64,000 bases of DNA from Bog-473 sp963744935 (GTDB lineage: Bacteria; Actinomycetota; Acidimicrobiia; Acidimicrobiales; RAAP-2): positions 186,001-250,000 of the forward strand of contig CAVUVM010000004.1 in assembly GCA_963744935.1 (NCBI GenBank), read 5' to 3'. Positions within the stretch are counted from its first letter, which is position 1, and each line of letters opens with the position of its first letter. The translations under genes and the position numbers were made by a program. The notes under the pieces are model-generated. The model saw nothing but the letters and a program-made list of their open reading frames with translations. It ran no database searches and had not been told where the DNA came from. Positions 26,692-35,800 of the stretch are shown piece by piece.

Positions 26692-28170
26692 TCACGCCGC
26701 TGGATGAGAGGGCGACAAGAGGTCGAAGACGAGCCCGTCGAGGATGTCGTCCTCGGACACGAGGCACTGGGCGTGACCAAAGACCTCCATCACTACGTCC
26801 AAGATGAGCACGCCACCCACGATCACGTCTTGGCGGCCGTCCGCCATTCCCGGATGCGTGAGCCGAGTCTGGGCATCCTCCGTGGCGAGAACACTGAGCC
26901 AACGATCGACTGCCGTGCGTTCAAGTATTGCGTGATGGATGCGGGCGCGGTCGTAGACGGGTACCTCGTGCTCCAAGGCAGCTAGCGTCGAGACCGTGCC
27001 GGCGAGACCGATCAACAATGCGCCGTGCGTCATCGGTGGCAACTCGCCCCAGGCGGCGGCTATCTGTGCACGCACTTCGCCCCGGGCCGCGGCGAGCTCG
27101 CTCGGTTCCGGGGGGTCGTGCAACAGGAACCGCTCGCTCAGACGCACGCACCCGATGTCCAACGAATCGGTCGCAACCTCCATGGGCCCGGTTCGGTCCG
27201 GCGCCGACGCACTGCCGACAGTGAGCTCGGTTGAGCCCCCGCCGATGTCGACAACGAGCATCGACTGGGCCGACGCGAGCGATGGTGGCAAGTGGGCGGT
27301 GGCGCCAGCAAAGGACAGCCGTCCTTCCTCGTCCCCGGTCAGGACCTCGGGAGAGAAGCCCGTGATCGCCCCCGCGGGCTCCAGGAACTCCCGCCCATTG
27401 CGCGCATCGCGCAGTGCTGACGTGGCGACCAGGCGAGCCCGCATCACTCCGTGGTTGTCCATGAGCTGGCGGTAGTCCCGCAGCACTTCGAGCGTGCGCA
27501 CAACGGCCGGACGTGACAGCCGGCGGGTCGCGTCCACGCCTTCACCGAGACGCGTGATGCGCATGTGCCGTTCCAGCACCGTGCCATCCGCTGACGCCAC
27601 GAGAAGCCGAGTCGAATTGGTCCCGCAGTCGAGCGCGGCCACTGGTCCCGAGTATGAGGGCACCGGACAACCTTCCACCATGAACCCACCCCGATGCACG
27701 TCCAACTCCTTGGCAGCCCACTCGCCCACCGGGTCGTCCCCGCCGGCGAGGAACCAGGCCAGGTGGGCGTGCAGACACTTGACGCCCTGGCGTGTGCCGC
27801 CGACACCCCCTGAGGGCGCAGGACCCTCGTGATCGGCTGGAAGGAACCGGTCCCGCTCCTCTGCATGCCGCATGTGGGCGTCCGACAACGCCTCGCCATC
27901 CACTGCCTCCTCGGCCCGGCGTACGCCGCCGGCGGCCTCCAACCGGCTGACCTGCTCCCGCAGCTCGGGGTCCACCAACCAGAAGCGTGTCGGCATGGGT
28001 CGGCCGTCGCGCAAGAGAGGCGCGTTCTCAATCACGGCGGGCGTCCCGTCGAACCGGCGCACGACCACCGCGAAGGTGCCGGCTGGCTCACGGCCAAGCA
28101 GCTGGGCCACCAGCGATTCGTCACCGTCGCGCCCGGTCGTCGTGGGCGTGGACTCGAACTCTGCGACCAT
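26692..28170 (-). CDS. ppx: DUF501 - exopolyphosphatase (Ppx/GppA) fusion protein
   Basis: The 492-residue protein joins two modules that are normally separate neighbours. Residues 1-180 are DUF501 (LLGREPAGTFAVVVRRFDG, PMPTRFWLVDPELREQVSRLEA). Residues 185-490 are a Ppx/GppA phosphatase, with ALDCGTNSTRLLV as phosphate motif 1, RLVATSALRDARNGREF, LVVDIGGGSTELTVG as motif 2 and ALLIGLAGTVSTLAAL. The Ppx part would hydrolyse polyphosphate or pppGpp. In M. tuberculosis the corresponding Rv1025 and Rv1026 are two genes, so this is a fusion of adjacent genes. ATG 28170 is preferred over TTG 28179. Downstream of ftsB with 54 bp between. Confidence 0.88.
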   Translation of the reverse strand: MVAEFESTPTTTGRDGDESLVAQLLGREPAGTFAVVVRRFDGTPAVIENAPLLRDGRPMPTRFWLVDPELREQVSRLEAAGGVRRAEEAVDGEALSDAHMRHAEERDRFLPADHEGPAPSGGVGGTRQGVKCLHAHLAWFLAGGDDPVGEWAAKELDVHRGGFMVEGCPVPSYSGPVAALDCGTNSTRLLVASADGTVLERHMRITRLGEGVDATRRLSRPAVVRTLEVLRDYRQLMDNHGVMRARLVATSALRDARNGREFLEPAGAITGFSPEVLTGDEEGRLSFAGATAHLPPSLASAQSMLVVDIGGGSTELTVGSASAPDRTGPMEVATDSLDIGCVRLSERFLLHDPPEPSELAAARGEVRAQIAAAWGELPPMTHGALLIGLAGTVSTLAALEHEVPVYDRARIHHAILERTAVDRWLSVLATEDAQTRLTHPGMADGRQDVIVGGVLILDVVMEVFGHAQCLVSEDDILDGLVFDLLSPSHPAA

Positions 28171-28224
28171 CGTCGTCAAGTCTGCCCGGCGGTCAGGGCC
28201 TCTCCCGACGGGTCGGGCGGGCGG

Positions 28225-28812
28225 TCAGCGCCAGAACTCGAGGGCGTGCACCACGCGCGACACGAAGCCGGGGCTCTTCTCGCTGCTCGCAGCCCCACCA
28301 GTCACCGCGTGGGCGGGATGGCTCCCGGTGGCGGTCCCAGAGGCCGCTGCCGCGTTGGACGTCGTCGGGGTCGTCGTGGTGGTGGTCGTGGACCCCGGAG
28401 GCAGCTCCGAGGCGGCGGACGGGGTGACCGGGCCGTCGGAACCCGGGTCGCCTGCGTACGGCGTCCCGCCCGACGCCGATCCGGTCGGCGGAAGAACCTC
28501 GTAGGCCTGCTGGCCCGGGCTGACGAGCTGGTACTGCTCCCGGGCGATGCGGCCGATCTCCCCGGCGTCGCTCAAGCTCTTTTTCTCCTGGGCCAACGCG
28601 GCGTCCTGGGAATGCAGCGTCGTGAGCTGCGACTCGGTGCCGGCCAAGTCTGAGCGCTGGCTCAGCAGCGAGCTGGCCGGGAACCACGCGAACAAGAAGA
28701 CGGCTGACACGGCCACCGCGCCGAGCAGCACAAGCCGGGCCCGCCGCAACTCCCCGGGAACGGCGCGCCGCTTCTTCGGCTGGCGCGTCGGGCGTCGCTT
28801 AGCCCGAGCCAT
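28225..28812 (-). CDS. ftsB: FtsB/DivIC-like septum-formation initiator with long Thr-rich tail
   Basis: A single-pass membrane protein of 195 residues in the divisome position between eno and ppx. Residues 1-25 are very basic, a transmembrane helix follows at about 27-45 (LVLLGAVAVSAVFLFAW), then a coiled coil (AGTESQLTTLHSQDAALAQEK) and the conserved REQYQLVSPGQQAYEVLPP near residue 95, typical of DivIC/FtsB. The C-terminal 80 residues are Thr/Ser/Pro-rich extracellular tail, longer than in E. coli FtsB. The start is ATG 28812, so it overlaps the enolase gene by 14 bp. It helps hold FtsQ and FtsL and promotes septal wall synthesis in homologues. Confidence 0.83.
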   Translation of the reverse strand: MARAKRRPTRQPKKRRAVPGELRRARLVLLGAVAVSAVFLFAWFPASSLLSQRSDLAGTESQLTTLHSQDAALAQEKKSLSDAGEIGRIAREQYQLVSPGQQAYEVLPPTGSASGGTPYAGDPGSDGPVTPSAASELPPGSTTTTTTTPTTSNAAAASGTATGSHPAHAVTGGAASSEKSPGFVSRVVHALEFWR

Positions 28813-30100
28813 GCCGGTTCCCTCCCTCGCCCGATAGCGCAGCACGTCCAGGGAAGCTGGCCGACTGACCGAGGTCCTCCTCGATCCTGAGCAGCTGGTT
28901 GTACTTTGCGACGCGGTCCGAACGGGCCGGCGCGCCGGTCTTGATCTGTCCCGCGTTGACGGCCACCACGAGGTCGGCGATCGTTGTGTCCTCGGTTTCG
29001 CCCGAGCGGTGCGAGATCACCGTGGCGTATGACGACCGGTTGGCCAAGGCCACCGTATCGAGCGTCTCCGTCAGGGTGCCGATCTGATTGAGCTTGATGA
29101 GGATGGCGTTGGCCACTCCCTCGCGCACTCCTCGCTCGAGGATCTCCGCATTGGTGACGAAGATGTCGTCGCCGACGAGCTGGATGCGATCGCCCAGTGC
29201 CTTGGTGTGCGCCGCCCAGCCGTCCCAATCCTCTTCGGCCATCCCGTCCTCGATGGAGACGATGGGGTAGCGGTCCACCAGATCCACCCAGTAGTCGACG
29301 AGTTCGCCCGGCGACAGGGTCCGGCCCTCGCCGGCTAGCACGTAGGCGCCGTCCTTCCACAGCTCGCTCGTGGCCGGGTCGAGCGCGAGCGCGATCTCCT
29401 CCCCCGGTACTCGTCCGGCTGATTCGATGGCCTCGAGCAACAGCTTCACCGCGTCCTCGTTGTGCGGGAGGTCCGGCGCGAAGCCGCCCTCGTCGCCGAC
29501 AGCGGTGGACAGGCCGCGCTGGGCCAACAGCGAGCGCAGCGCGTGATAGGTCTCGCTCCCCCAGCGGAGTGCCTCGGCGAACGAGGCAGCCCCGACCGGC
29601 ATCACCATGAACTCCTGAAAGTCGATGGAGTTGTCGGCGTGTACACCACCGTTGAGCACGTTCAACATCGGCACGGGCAGCGCGTGCGCGTTCGTTCCGC
29701 CGATGGAGCGGTAGAGCGGTATCTCGAGGTCGTCGGCCAGGGCCTTCGCAGTGGCCAGCGACACGGCCAGGATCGCATTCGCCCCGAGACGACCCTTGTC
29801 CGGCGTCCCGTCGAGGTCGATCATGGCGAAGTCGACCGCGCGCTGATCGAGCGCATCGAGACCGCGGACCGCTTTGGCGATCTCGCCGTTGACGTGACCC
29901 ACCGCCCGCAGCACGCCCTTGCCGAAATAGCGCTCGCCGCCGTCGCGCAACTCCACCGCTTCCCGAATGCCGGTGGACGCACCCGACGGGACGATGGCGC
30001 GACCACGCGCGCCGGAGTCGAGCAGCACCTCCGCCTCCACGGTCGGGTTGCCGCGGGAGTCGAGGACCTCGCGCCCGATCACGTGCTCAATGGTGCTCAC
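28799..30100 (-). CDS. eno: Enolase
   Basis: Phosphopyruvate hydratase, which interconverts 2-phosphoglycerate and phosphoenolpyruvate in glycolysis. The 433-residue length is standard. VLDSRGNPTVEAEV opens the protein, PSGASTG is the mobile loop, and GDEGGFAP, VSIEDGMAEEDWDGW, GDDIFVTN, LIKLNQIGTL and SHRSGETEDT are the metal-binding and catalytic segments (Lys in IKLNQ). The start is GTG 30100, with AAGGAGAG about eight bases upstream; the 15 extra codons further upstream lack a ribosome site. It sits in the conserved mazG-eno-ftsB order. Confidence 0.97.
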   Translation of the reverse strand: MSTIEHVIGREVLDSRGNPTVEAEVLLDSGARGRAIVPSGASTGIREAVELRDGGERYFGKGVLRAVGHVNGEIAKAVRGLDALDQRAVDFAMIDLDGTPDKGRLGANAILAVSLATAKALADDLEIPLYRSIGGTNAHALPVPMLNVLNGGVHADNSIDFQEFMVMPVGAASFAEALRWGSETYHALRSLLAQRGLSTAVGDEGGFAPDLPHNEDAVKLLLEAIESAGRVPGEEIALALDPATSELWKDGAYVLAGEGRTLSPGELVDYWVDLVDRYPIVSIEDGMAEEDWDGWAAHTKALGDRIQLVGDDIFVTNAEILERGVREGVANAILIKLNQIGTLTETLDTVALANRSSYATVISHRSGETEDTTIADLVVAVNAGQIKTGAPARSDRVAKYNQLLRIEEDLGQSASFPGRAALSGEGGNRHGSG

Positions 30101-30147
30101 GACATCTCTCCTTGGTGTCTCCCCTGGTGGGACACCGGGTTCCAAGA

Positions 30148-31671
30148 CTAGCGGTTGCGATTCTCCTGATCGGGGACGCCTTCTGCGCCGAGGATCTCCG
30201 CGCGCAGGGACAGCGCGCGGTCGCGCAAAGCTTGTTCTGCATCGACACCGACGCGCTGTGCCAGGTTCGCGACCGCGTAGAGCACATCACCCACCTGGCG
30301 GCGGACCTCGTCGGCATCACTCGACAACGGGTCATCGGGGTGAGGTTCGCGGCGCGCCGCCCGCTCTTCGAGTGACGCGAGGTCGGCGACCAGCGAGCCG
30401 TCGCTCACGGTCGCAGGATCCAGCCCGACGGCGCGGGCCTTGCGCGCCAGCTTCGTCGTCAGCATGAGGGCGGGCAGCGCGGCGGGGATGCCCTCGGTCA
30501 CGCTGCGCCTCCCCTTCTCGGACTTCTTGATGTCCTCCCAGTTCTGCTCGACCTGGTCGGCGCCGTCGACAGTGAGCGCGGCGAAGACATGCGGGTGTCG
30601 ATGAACGAGCTTGTCGTGCACCGTGCGTGCCACGTCGGCCAGGTCGAACGCACCGGCCTCGTCAGCCAGGCGCGCGTGAAAGACGATCTGGAACAAGAGG
30701 TCGCCCAGCTCCTCCTCCAGGTGGGCGGAGGTGGTGTCCTGCCCGTCTCGCTCGACGCCCTCGACGGACCCCCTTTGCTCGGGTGCCGCGAGCGCGTCGA
30801 GGGCGTCGAGGGCGTCGAGGGCGTCGAGGGCGTCGAGGGCGTCGAGGGCGTCGAGGACCTCGTAACACTCCTCGACCAGGTGCGGCATGAGCGAGGCATG
30901 CGTCTGCGCCCGGTCCCAGGGACAGCGCTCTCGCAGCGTGTCCATGAGGGTGACGAGGTTGGCCACCGCGGCGCCGGCGAGCACGGCGCCGTCGGCGGCC
31001 CCCGATGCCGTCCCCGCAGGGATGTAGAGCGAGGTCAGATGGTCGGGCTCGAGCGTCCGATCGAGCTCCCACCACTCGACCGGGACCACCACCTCGTCGG
31101 GGAGCCCGAGGTGGTGCAAGATCACAGGCTGCGGCGGCTCCGCCGCGGAGTCCTCGAGTGCGAGCTTCACGTCGGAGAGGACGAGGCGGGACCAGCATTG
31201 CGCCACCAGCAGCGGACCCCCTGCGAGGGGGACGCGGCCGATCGCGGTGGCGTCCACCAGCCGGACGCCCTCGGCGACCGGATCGACCCCGAGCGCGGCC
31301 CACGCCAGGTCCAGGAACGAGAGCGCCGGCAGCACCGTGACGTCGACCCGCTCGTCCGCGCGCAGCAGCTCGACGGTGCGCTCGGCGACCAGGGGCGAGC
31401 CGGGCACCGCATAGACCACCGGCTCGGGTGCCACAGCCACTGCCGCGGCGATCAGCTCCTCGACGATGGCGGCATAGACCTCCTCGAAGGTCGCCACGGA
31501 CTCGTAGAGGTGGTCGAAGGCGTGCAGGCGTCCGAACGATGTCGCTGCGGGGTGACGAGCGGTCCGCACGTAGGCCTGCGCAGATGACAAGAGTGACGCC
31601 GTGTGCTCGGCCAGGAGCTCGGGGCCGGCGGGCCCGAGGCCCACCACGGTGACGTGGGGGCGGGCCGCCAC
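30148..31671 (-). CDS. mazG: Tetrapyrrole methylase-MazG fusion (YabN-like) nucleotide pyrophosphohydrolase
   Basis: The 507-residue protein has two modules. Residues 1-215 resemble the SAM-dependent tetrapyrrole methylase fold (VVGLGPAGPELLAEHT, YAVPGSPLVAERTVELL). Residues about 235-500 are MazG, with the LRERCPWDRAQTHASL start, HLVEECYEVLDAL, HLEEELGDLLFQIVFHARL as the second EExxD-type motif and NWEDIKKSEK. MazG hydrolyses NTPs to NMP and pyrophosphate for pool cleaning. This arrangement is YabN of Bacillus. A run of seven Leu-Asp-Ala triplets is inserted right after the first acidic motif, which is unusual for the family. It is upstream of enolase, 47 bp apart. Confidence 0.9.
   Translation of the reverse strand: MAARPHVTVVGLGPAGPELLAEHTASLLSSAQAYVRTARHPAATSFGRLHAFDHLYESVATFEEVYAAIVEELIAAAVAVAPEPVVYAVPGSPLVAERTVELLRADERVDVTVLPALSFLDLAWAALGVDPVAEGVRLVDATAIGRVPLAGGPLLVAQCWSRLVLSDVKLALEDSAAEPPQPVILHHLGLPDEVVVPVEWWELDRTLEPDHLTSLYIPAGTASGAADGAVLAGAAVANLVTLMDTLRERCPWDRAQTHASLMPHLVEECYEVLDALDALDALDALDALDALDALAAPEQRGSVEGVERDGQDTTSAHLEEELGDLLFQIVFHARLADEAGAFDLADVARTVHDKLVHRHPHVFAALTVDGADQVEQNWEDIKKSEKGRRSVTEGIPAALPALMLTTKLARKARAVGLDPATVSDGSLVADLASLEERAARREPHPDDPLSSDADEVRRQVGDVLYAVANLAQRVGVDAEQALRDRALSLRAEILGAEGVPDQENRNR
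30794..30856. repeat. Seven perfect 9-bp tandem repeats inside mazG
   Basis: Seven exact units of gcgtcgagg encode Leu-Asp-Ala on the minus strand, in frame. A change in copy number would therefore lengthen or shorten a helix in MazG without breaking the frame. This is a direct sequence observation. Confidence 0.95.
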
Positions 31672-31673
31672 GG

Positions 31674-32822
31674 TTAGCCGCTGAATGGGCTCGCCGACGC
31701 GGACGCCGACGCCAGCTGGGCCTCGTTGGCCGACGCGTTCAACACGTCAGTCGGCTTTGGCGTGAAGGGGAGGGCGATGACCTGCTGCTCGGGTATCCAC
31801 TTCCCGTAGCGAGGGTCGACGCTGACCGACGCGTGGCGCTCGGCCGCGCCCAGCGCGGCCTCCGTCGCCTTGGCGCCCACCGCCTGGACCGCCTCGGAGA
31901 CCGAGGACTGCGCCTTGGTGAACGGCGTCGGTGTCCTCGAGGTGATCTGGACCAGCAGCCAGGTGCCGTTGTCGTTGATGGGAGCCGACACGGTGCCGGT
32001 GGGGAGGCTGCCCAGATTCGAGCCGGCCGGCAGCTCGGCCACGATGTCCGACAAAACCGAGCAGGGCTGGGCACCCCCTTGCGCTTGCGACGCCACCTCG
32101 GAGAAGGGCGTCCCGGAGGCCACCTGAGCCGCCGCCGCCTTGGCGTCGGCCTCGCTCTGGTAGGGGGCGACGGTGAAGCACGCGGTGTCGAACCGGGAGC
32201 GGTGGGACTCGTAGTAGCGCTGCAGGTCTGCGTCGCTCGATCCGATGCCGGCGAGGTCCTCCTGGAGCGTCGTGACCGTGGCGTCGAATTGGACCTGCTG
32301 GTCCACGAAGGAGGCGGGCATGGACGTGAGGACCTCGTGGCCCGAGACGGGCTGACCGGTCACGCTGCAGGTGTAGTGGGGGTTGTCCCCCTGTGCGGTC
32401 TGCGCGACCTGACCGATGACGCCTGAGATCTCATTGGTCAGTGCGGTCCGGGCGGCGGCGAGGTCGGCCTGGGTGACGGTGACGTGGTACCGGTCGGCCA
32501 CCTGCAGGGCGATCTCGTTCCTGATCTCGGTGTCGAGGTATGTGGCGGCGAAGGCGGTGGTCGCGGTTGGGTTGTCGCCGGGGTTCTGCCCGGTGCCCGC
32601 TCCCGTCACCGGAGGTAGCTGCCCGCCACCCGAGGAGTAGTACGCCTGCGAGTTCAGGTAGCACTGGTAGTCCGCGGAGTCGGCGATCGCACTGACGTCC
32701 GAGTTCAGTGACGCCTGGCTTATTTCCGAGCCGTTCACGACGGCCGCGTTGGTGGGCAACGCGAACGCGGCTGCGGCGAGGCCGCCGCCTAGAAGGACGA
32801 GGAGGACGATGAACCACTTCAC
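31674..32822 (-). CDS. Membrane-anchored PpiC/SurA-like foldase
   Basis: A 382-residue exported protein. The N-terminal signal/anchor (WFIVLLVLLGGGLAAAAFAL) is followed by AAVVNGSEISQASLNSDV, the standard SurA/PrsA N-domain opening, a helical region with EIRNEIALQVADRYHVTVTQ, then a parvulin-like peptidyl-prolyl isomerase region near residues 195-300 (HRSRFDTACFTVAPYQSE, SGTPFSEVASQAQGG, INDNGTWLLVQI). Thus a periplasmic or wall-side chaperone is likely. It lies between mfd and mazG, in the position where M. tuberculosis has the lipoprotein lpqU. Its stop is 3 bp from the mazG start. No lipobox is evident. Confidence 0.82.
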   Translation of the reverse strand: MKWFIVLLVLLGGGLAAAAFALPTNAAVVNGSEISQASLNSDVSAIADSADYQCYLNSQAYYSSGGGQLPPVTGAGTGQNPGDNPTATTAFAATYLDTEIRNEIALQVADRYHVTVTQADLAAARTALTNEISGVIGQVAQTAQGDNPHYTCSVTGQPVSGHEVLTSMPASFVDQQVQFDATVTTLQEDLAGIGSSDADLQRYYESHRSRFDTACFTVAPYQSEADAKAAAAQVASGTPFSEVASQAQGGAQPCSVLSDIVAELPAGSNLGSLPTGTVSAPINDNGTWLLVQITSRTPTPFTKAQSSVSEAVQAVGAKATEAALGAAERHASVSVDPRYGKWIPEQQVIALPFTPKPTDVLNASANEAQLASASASASPFSG

Positions 32823-32834
32823 GCGCCGCGCATG

Positions 32835-35800
32835 CTACAAGGTGCCCCCGTCGCGTCCCGCATCAGCCGTGGGCAAAAGCTCTTCGATGACCCCGCGCAC
32901 CGTGTCCGCTGGCGAGTCGCCGTCGCTGATGGGCACCAGAAGCTGCGCCGTGTCCTCCCGGTACGTCGCACCAGGTGCCACCCGGCGCAGGCGCACTTGT
33001 GCGCTGGCGGGCAGCGCCACGGGCGCGACCCGCACCACGGGTTGGCGCGTCCCTCCGGGTCGCACCGAGCTCATGGCGATCTCGGTGATCCCCCGTTCGA
33101 GCGCGCTGGCACGCAGCCGGGACAGCGACAAAAGCCCCTGCGCGGGTGCCGGGAGCGGGCCGTAGCGGTCCACCCACTCGGCGCCGATGTCCTCCACGTC
33201 GGCCAGGGTGCCGGCACCAGCGAGGCGACGGTACGCCTCGAGCCGGGCATCCTCGGCCACCACGTAGTCCTTGGGGAGGTGTGCGTCACCGGGGACGTCG
33301 ACGGAGATGCGCGGCGGCGCGGGGCGGGCTTCGCCCTTGGCCTCGGCCACGGCCTCGGCGACCAGCTGGACGTAGAGGTCATAACCGACCGCTGCGATGT
33401 GCCCCGACTGGTCGGAGCCCAAGATGTTGCCGGCGCCGCGGATCTCGAGGTCACGCATGGCGATCTTGAACCCGGAGCCCAGCTCGGTGTGCTCGCCGAT
33501 GGTGCGGAGGCGCTCGTAGGCCTGCTCGGAGAGCACCCGGTCCGCCGGGTGGAACAGATAGGCGTAGGCGCGCTGCCCGGCGCGCCCCACGCGCCCACGG
33601 ATCTGGTGCAGCTGCCCGAGACCGAGGAGGTCGGCCCGGTCGACGATCAGCGTGTTGACCGAGGGCATGTCGATGCCGGACTCGATGATGGTGGTGCACA
33701 CCAAGACGTCGTAGCGGCGCTCCCAGAAATCGAGGACCACCGTTTCGAGGCTGCCCTCGTCCATCTGGCCGTGTGCGATGGCGATGCGCGCCTCGGGCAC
33801 GAGGTCGCGCAGCTCTCGGGCGACCCGGTCGATGTCCGACACACGGTTGTGCACGTAGAACGTCTGGCCCTCGCGCAGGAGCTCGCGCCGCAGCGCCTCG
33901 CTGACCGCGGAGGGATCGTGTTCGCCGACGTAGGTGAGGATGGGGCGACGGTCCGCGGGCGGTGTGTTGACCATGCTGAGGTCGCGGATGCCCGTGAGCG
34001 CCATCTCCAGCGTGCGCGGGATGGGGCTGGCGGTCAACGTCAGGACGTCGACACCTTCGGCCATCCGCTTCACGGCCTCCTTGTGCGTGACCCCGAACCG
34101 CTGTTCCTCGTCGACGACGAGGAGGCCCAACCGCTTGAAGGCGACGTCTTGGCCCAAGAGGCGATGGGTCCCGACCACCACGTCGACGCTGCCATCGGCC
34201 AGTCCGTCCACCACCGCCTTCTGCTGCGCCGGTGAGAGGAAGCGGCTCAGCAGCTCGACACGGACCGGGTAGGGCGCGTAGCGGTCGGCGAAGGTCTGCG
34301 CATGCTGGCTGGCCAGAAGCGTCGTGGGGACGAGCACTGCGGCCTGGGTGCCGTCCTGGACCGCCTTGAACGCGGCGCGGATGGCGACCTCGGTCTTGCC
34401 GAAGCCGACGTCGCCGCACACGAGCCGGTCCATCGGCCGCGGCTCCTCCATGTCGGCCTTGACATCGGCGATCGCCTTGAGCTGGTCGTCGGTCTCGACG
34501 AAGGGGAAGGAGGACTCCATCTCGCTCTGCCAGGGCGTGTCGCTGCCGAACGCGTGACCCTCGACGGCGAGGCGCCGCCGGTACAGCTCGACGAGCTCGG
34601 CCGCGACCTCGCCGGCGGCGGCCCGGGCCCGGGCCCGGGTTCGTTGCCAGTCCGCGCCGCCCATCTTCGAGAGCGTCGGCGACTCGCCACCGCTGTAGGG
34701 GGTGATGGCCTCGATCTGCTCCACCGGCAGGTACAGGCGGTCCGAGCCGCGGTACTGCAGGATCAGGTAATCCCGCGTCGTGCCGCCCATGGTCCGCGTC
34801 GTCACGCCGTCGAAGCGCGCCACGCCATGCTGGCGATGGACGACGAAGCTGCCGACCTCGAGGTCGTCGAAAAAGCCGTCGGCCGCCCGCGCCCGCGGTC
34901 TGGCACGGCGGTGCGGCATGCGCCGGCCGGTGACGTCGGTCTCCGAGAGCACCGCGACCGACGCGCCGGGCAGGATGAACCCGTTGGTGATGGGTGCCGC
35001 CACGACCGCGACGCCCGGAGTGCCCGGCGCCACGTCGAGCAGCGGGGCGTGGACCCCGTGGGTGGCCAGGGTCGCCGCCAGCCTGGCCGCACCGGAGCCG
35101 GTGGAGGCGCACAGGGTGACCGCGAACCCCTCATCCACCAGCCGCGTCACCCCTGCGGCGAGCCGCGCCGGATCTCCCGCCACCGGGTCGAAGCGCTGCA
35201 CGGCGAGTGCAGGAACCGTGGGGCCTTCGGGGACGGGCGGCATCGTGGTGACCGGGGCCGGACAGTCGCGTAAGAGGCGCTCGAAGGGGAGGTGCAGACG
35301 CGGGAAGGCATCCTCCTCGCCCTCCTTGGCCCCCCATGTGGCGGCCAGCGTCTCGGCCAGAGCCGCCTCCTCATCGAGGAGCTGCGCGCCCCTGTCCCTG
35401 ATGCGCCGCGGCTCGACGAGGAGCACCTGTCCGGCCGCCGGCAACAGGTCCGGCAGGACGCGCTCGGTGGACTCCACGAAGGGCAACCACGACTCCATGC
35501 CGTCGAACTGCTCGCCGCGGGCCAGGCGGTCCCACACCGATGCGCCCCAGGGCCGGCGCACCGCCAGGTGCTCGGCCGCTGACCGCAGCTCCTCTGTGAG
35601 GACGAGCTCGCGGCAGCCGTAGATGGCGACCGCGTCGAGGTCCCCCGACGAGCGTTGGTCGCTGACGGAGAAGGCGGTGAGACGGTCGACCTCGTCGCCC
35701 CACAAGTCGATGCGAACCGGTTCGTCCGCCGTGGAGGGGAACACGTCGACGATGCCGCCGCGCACCGCGAACTCCCCGCGGTGCTCCACCTGGTGCTCGC

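Noticed and set aside
30790..30860. Possible CRISPR array
   Set aside because: The repeat is a contiguous 9-bp unit without spacers and is in frame with MazG.
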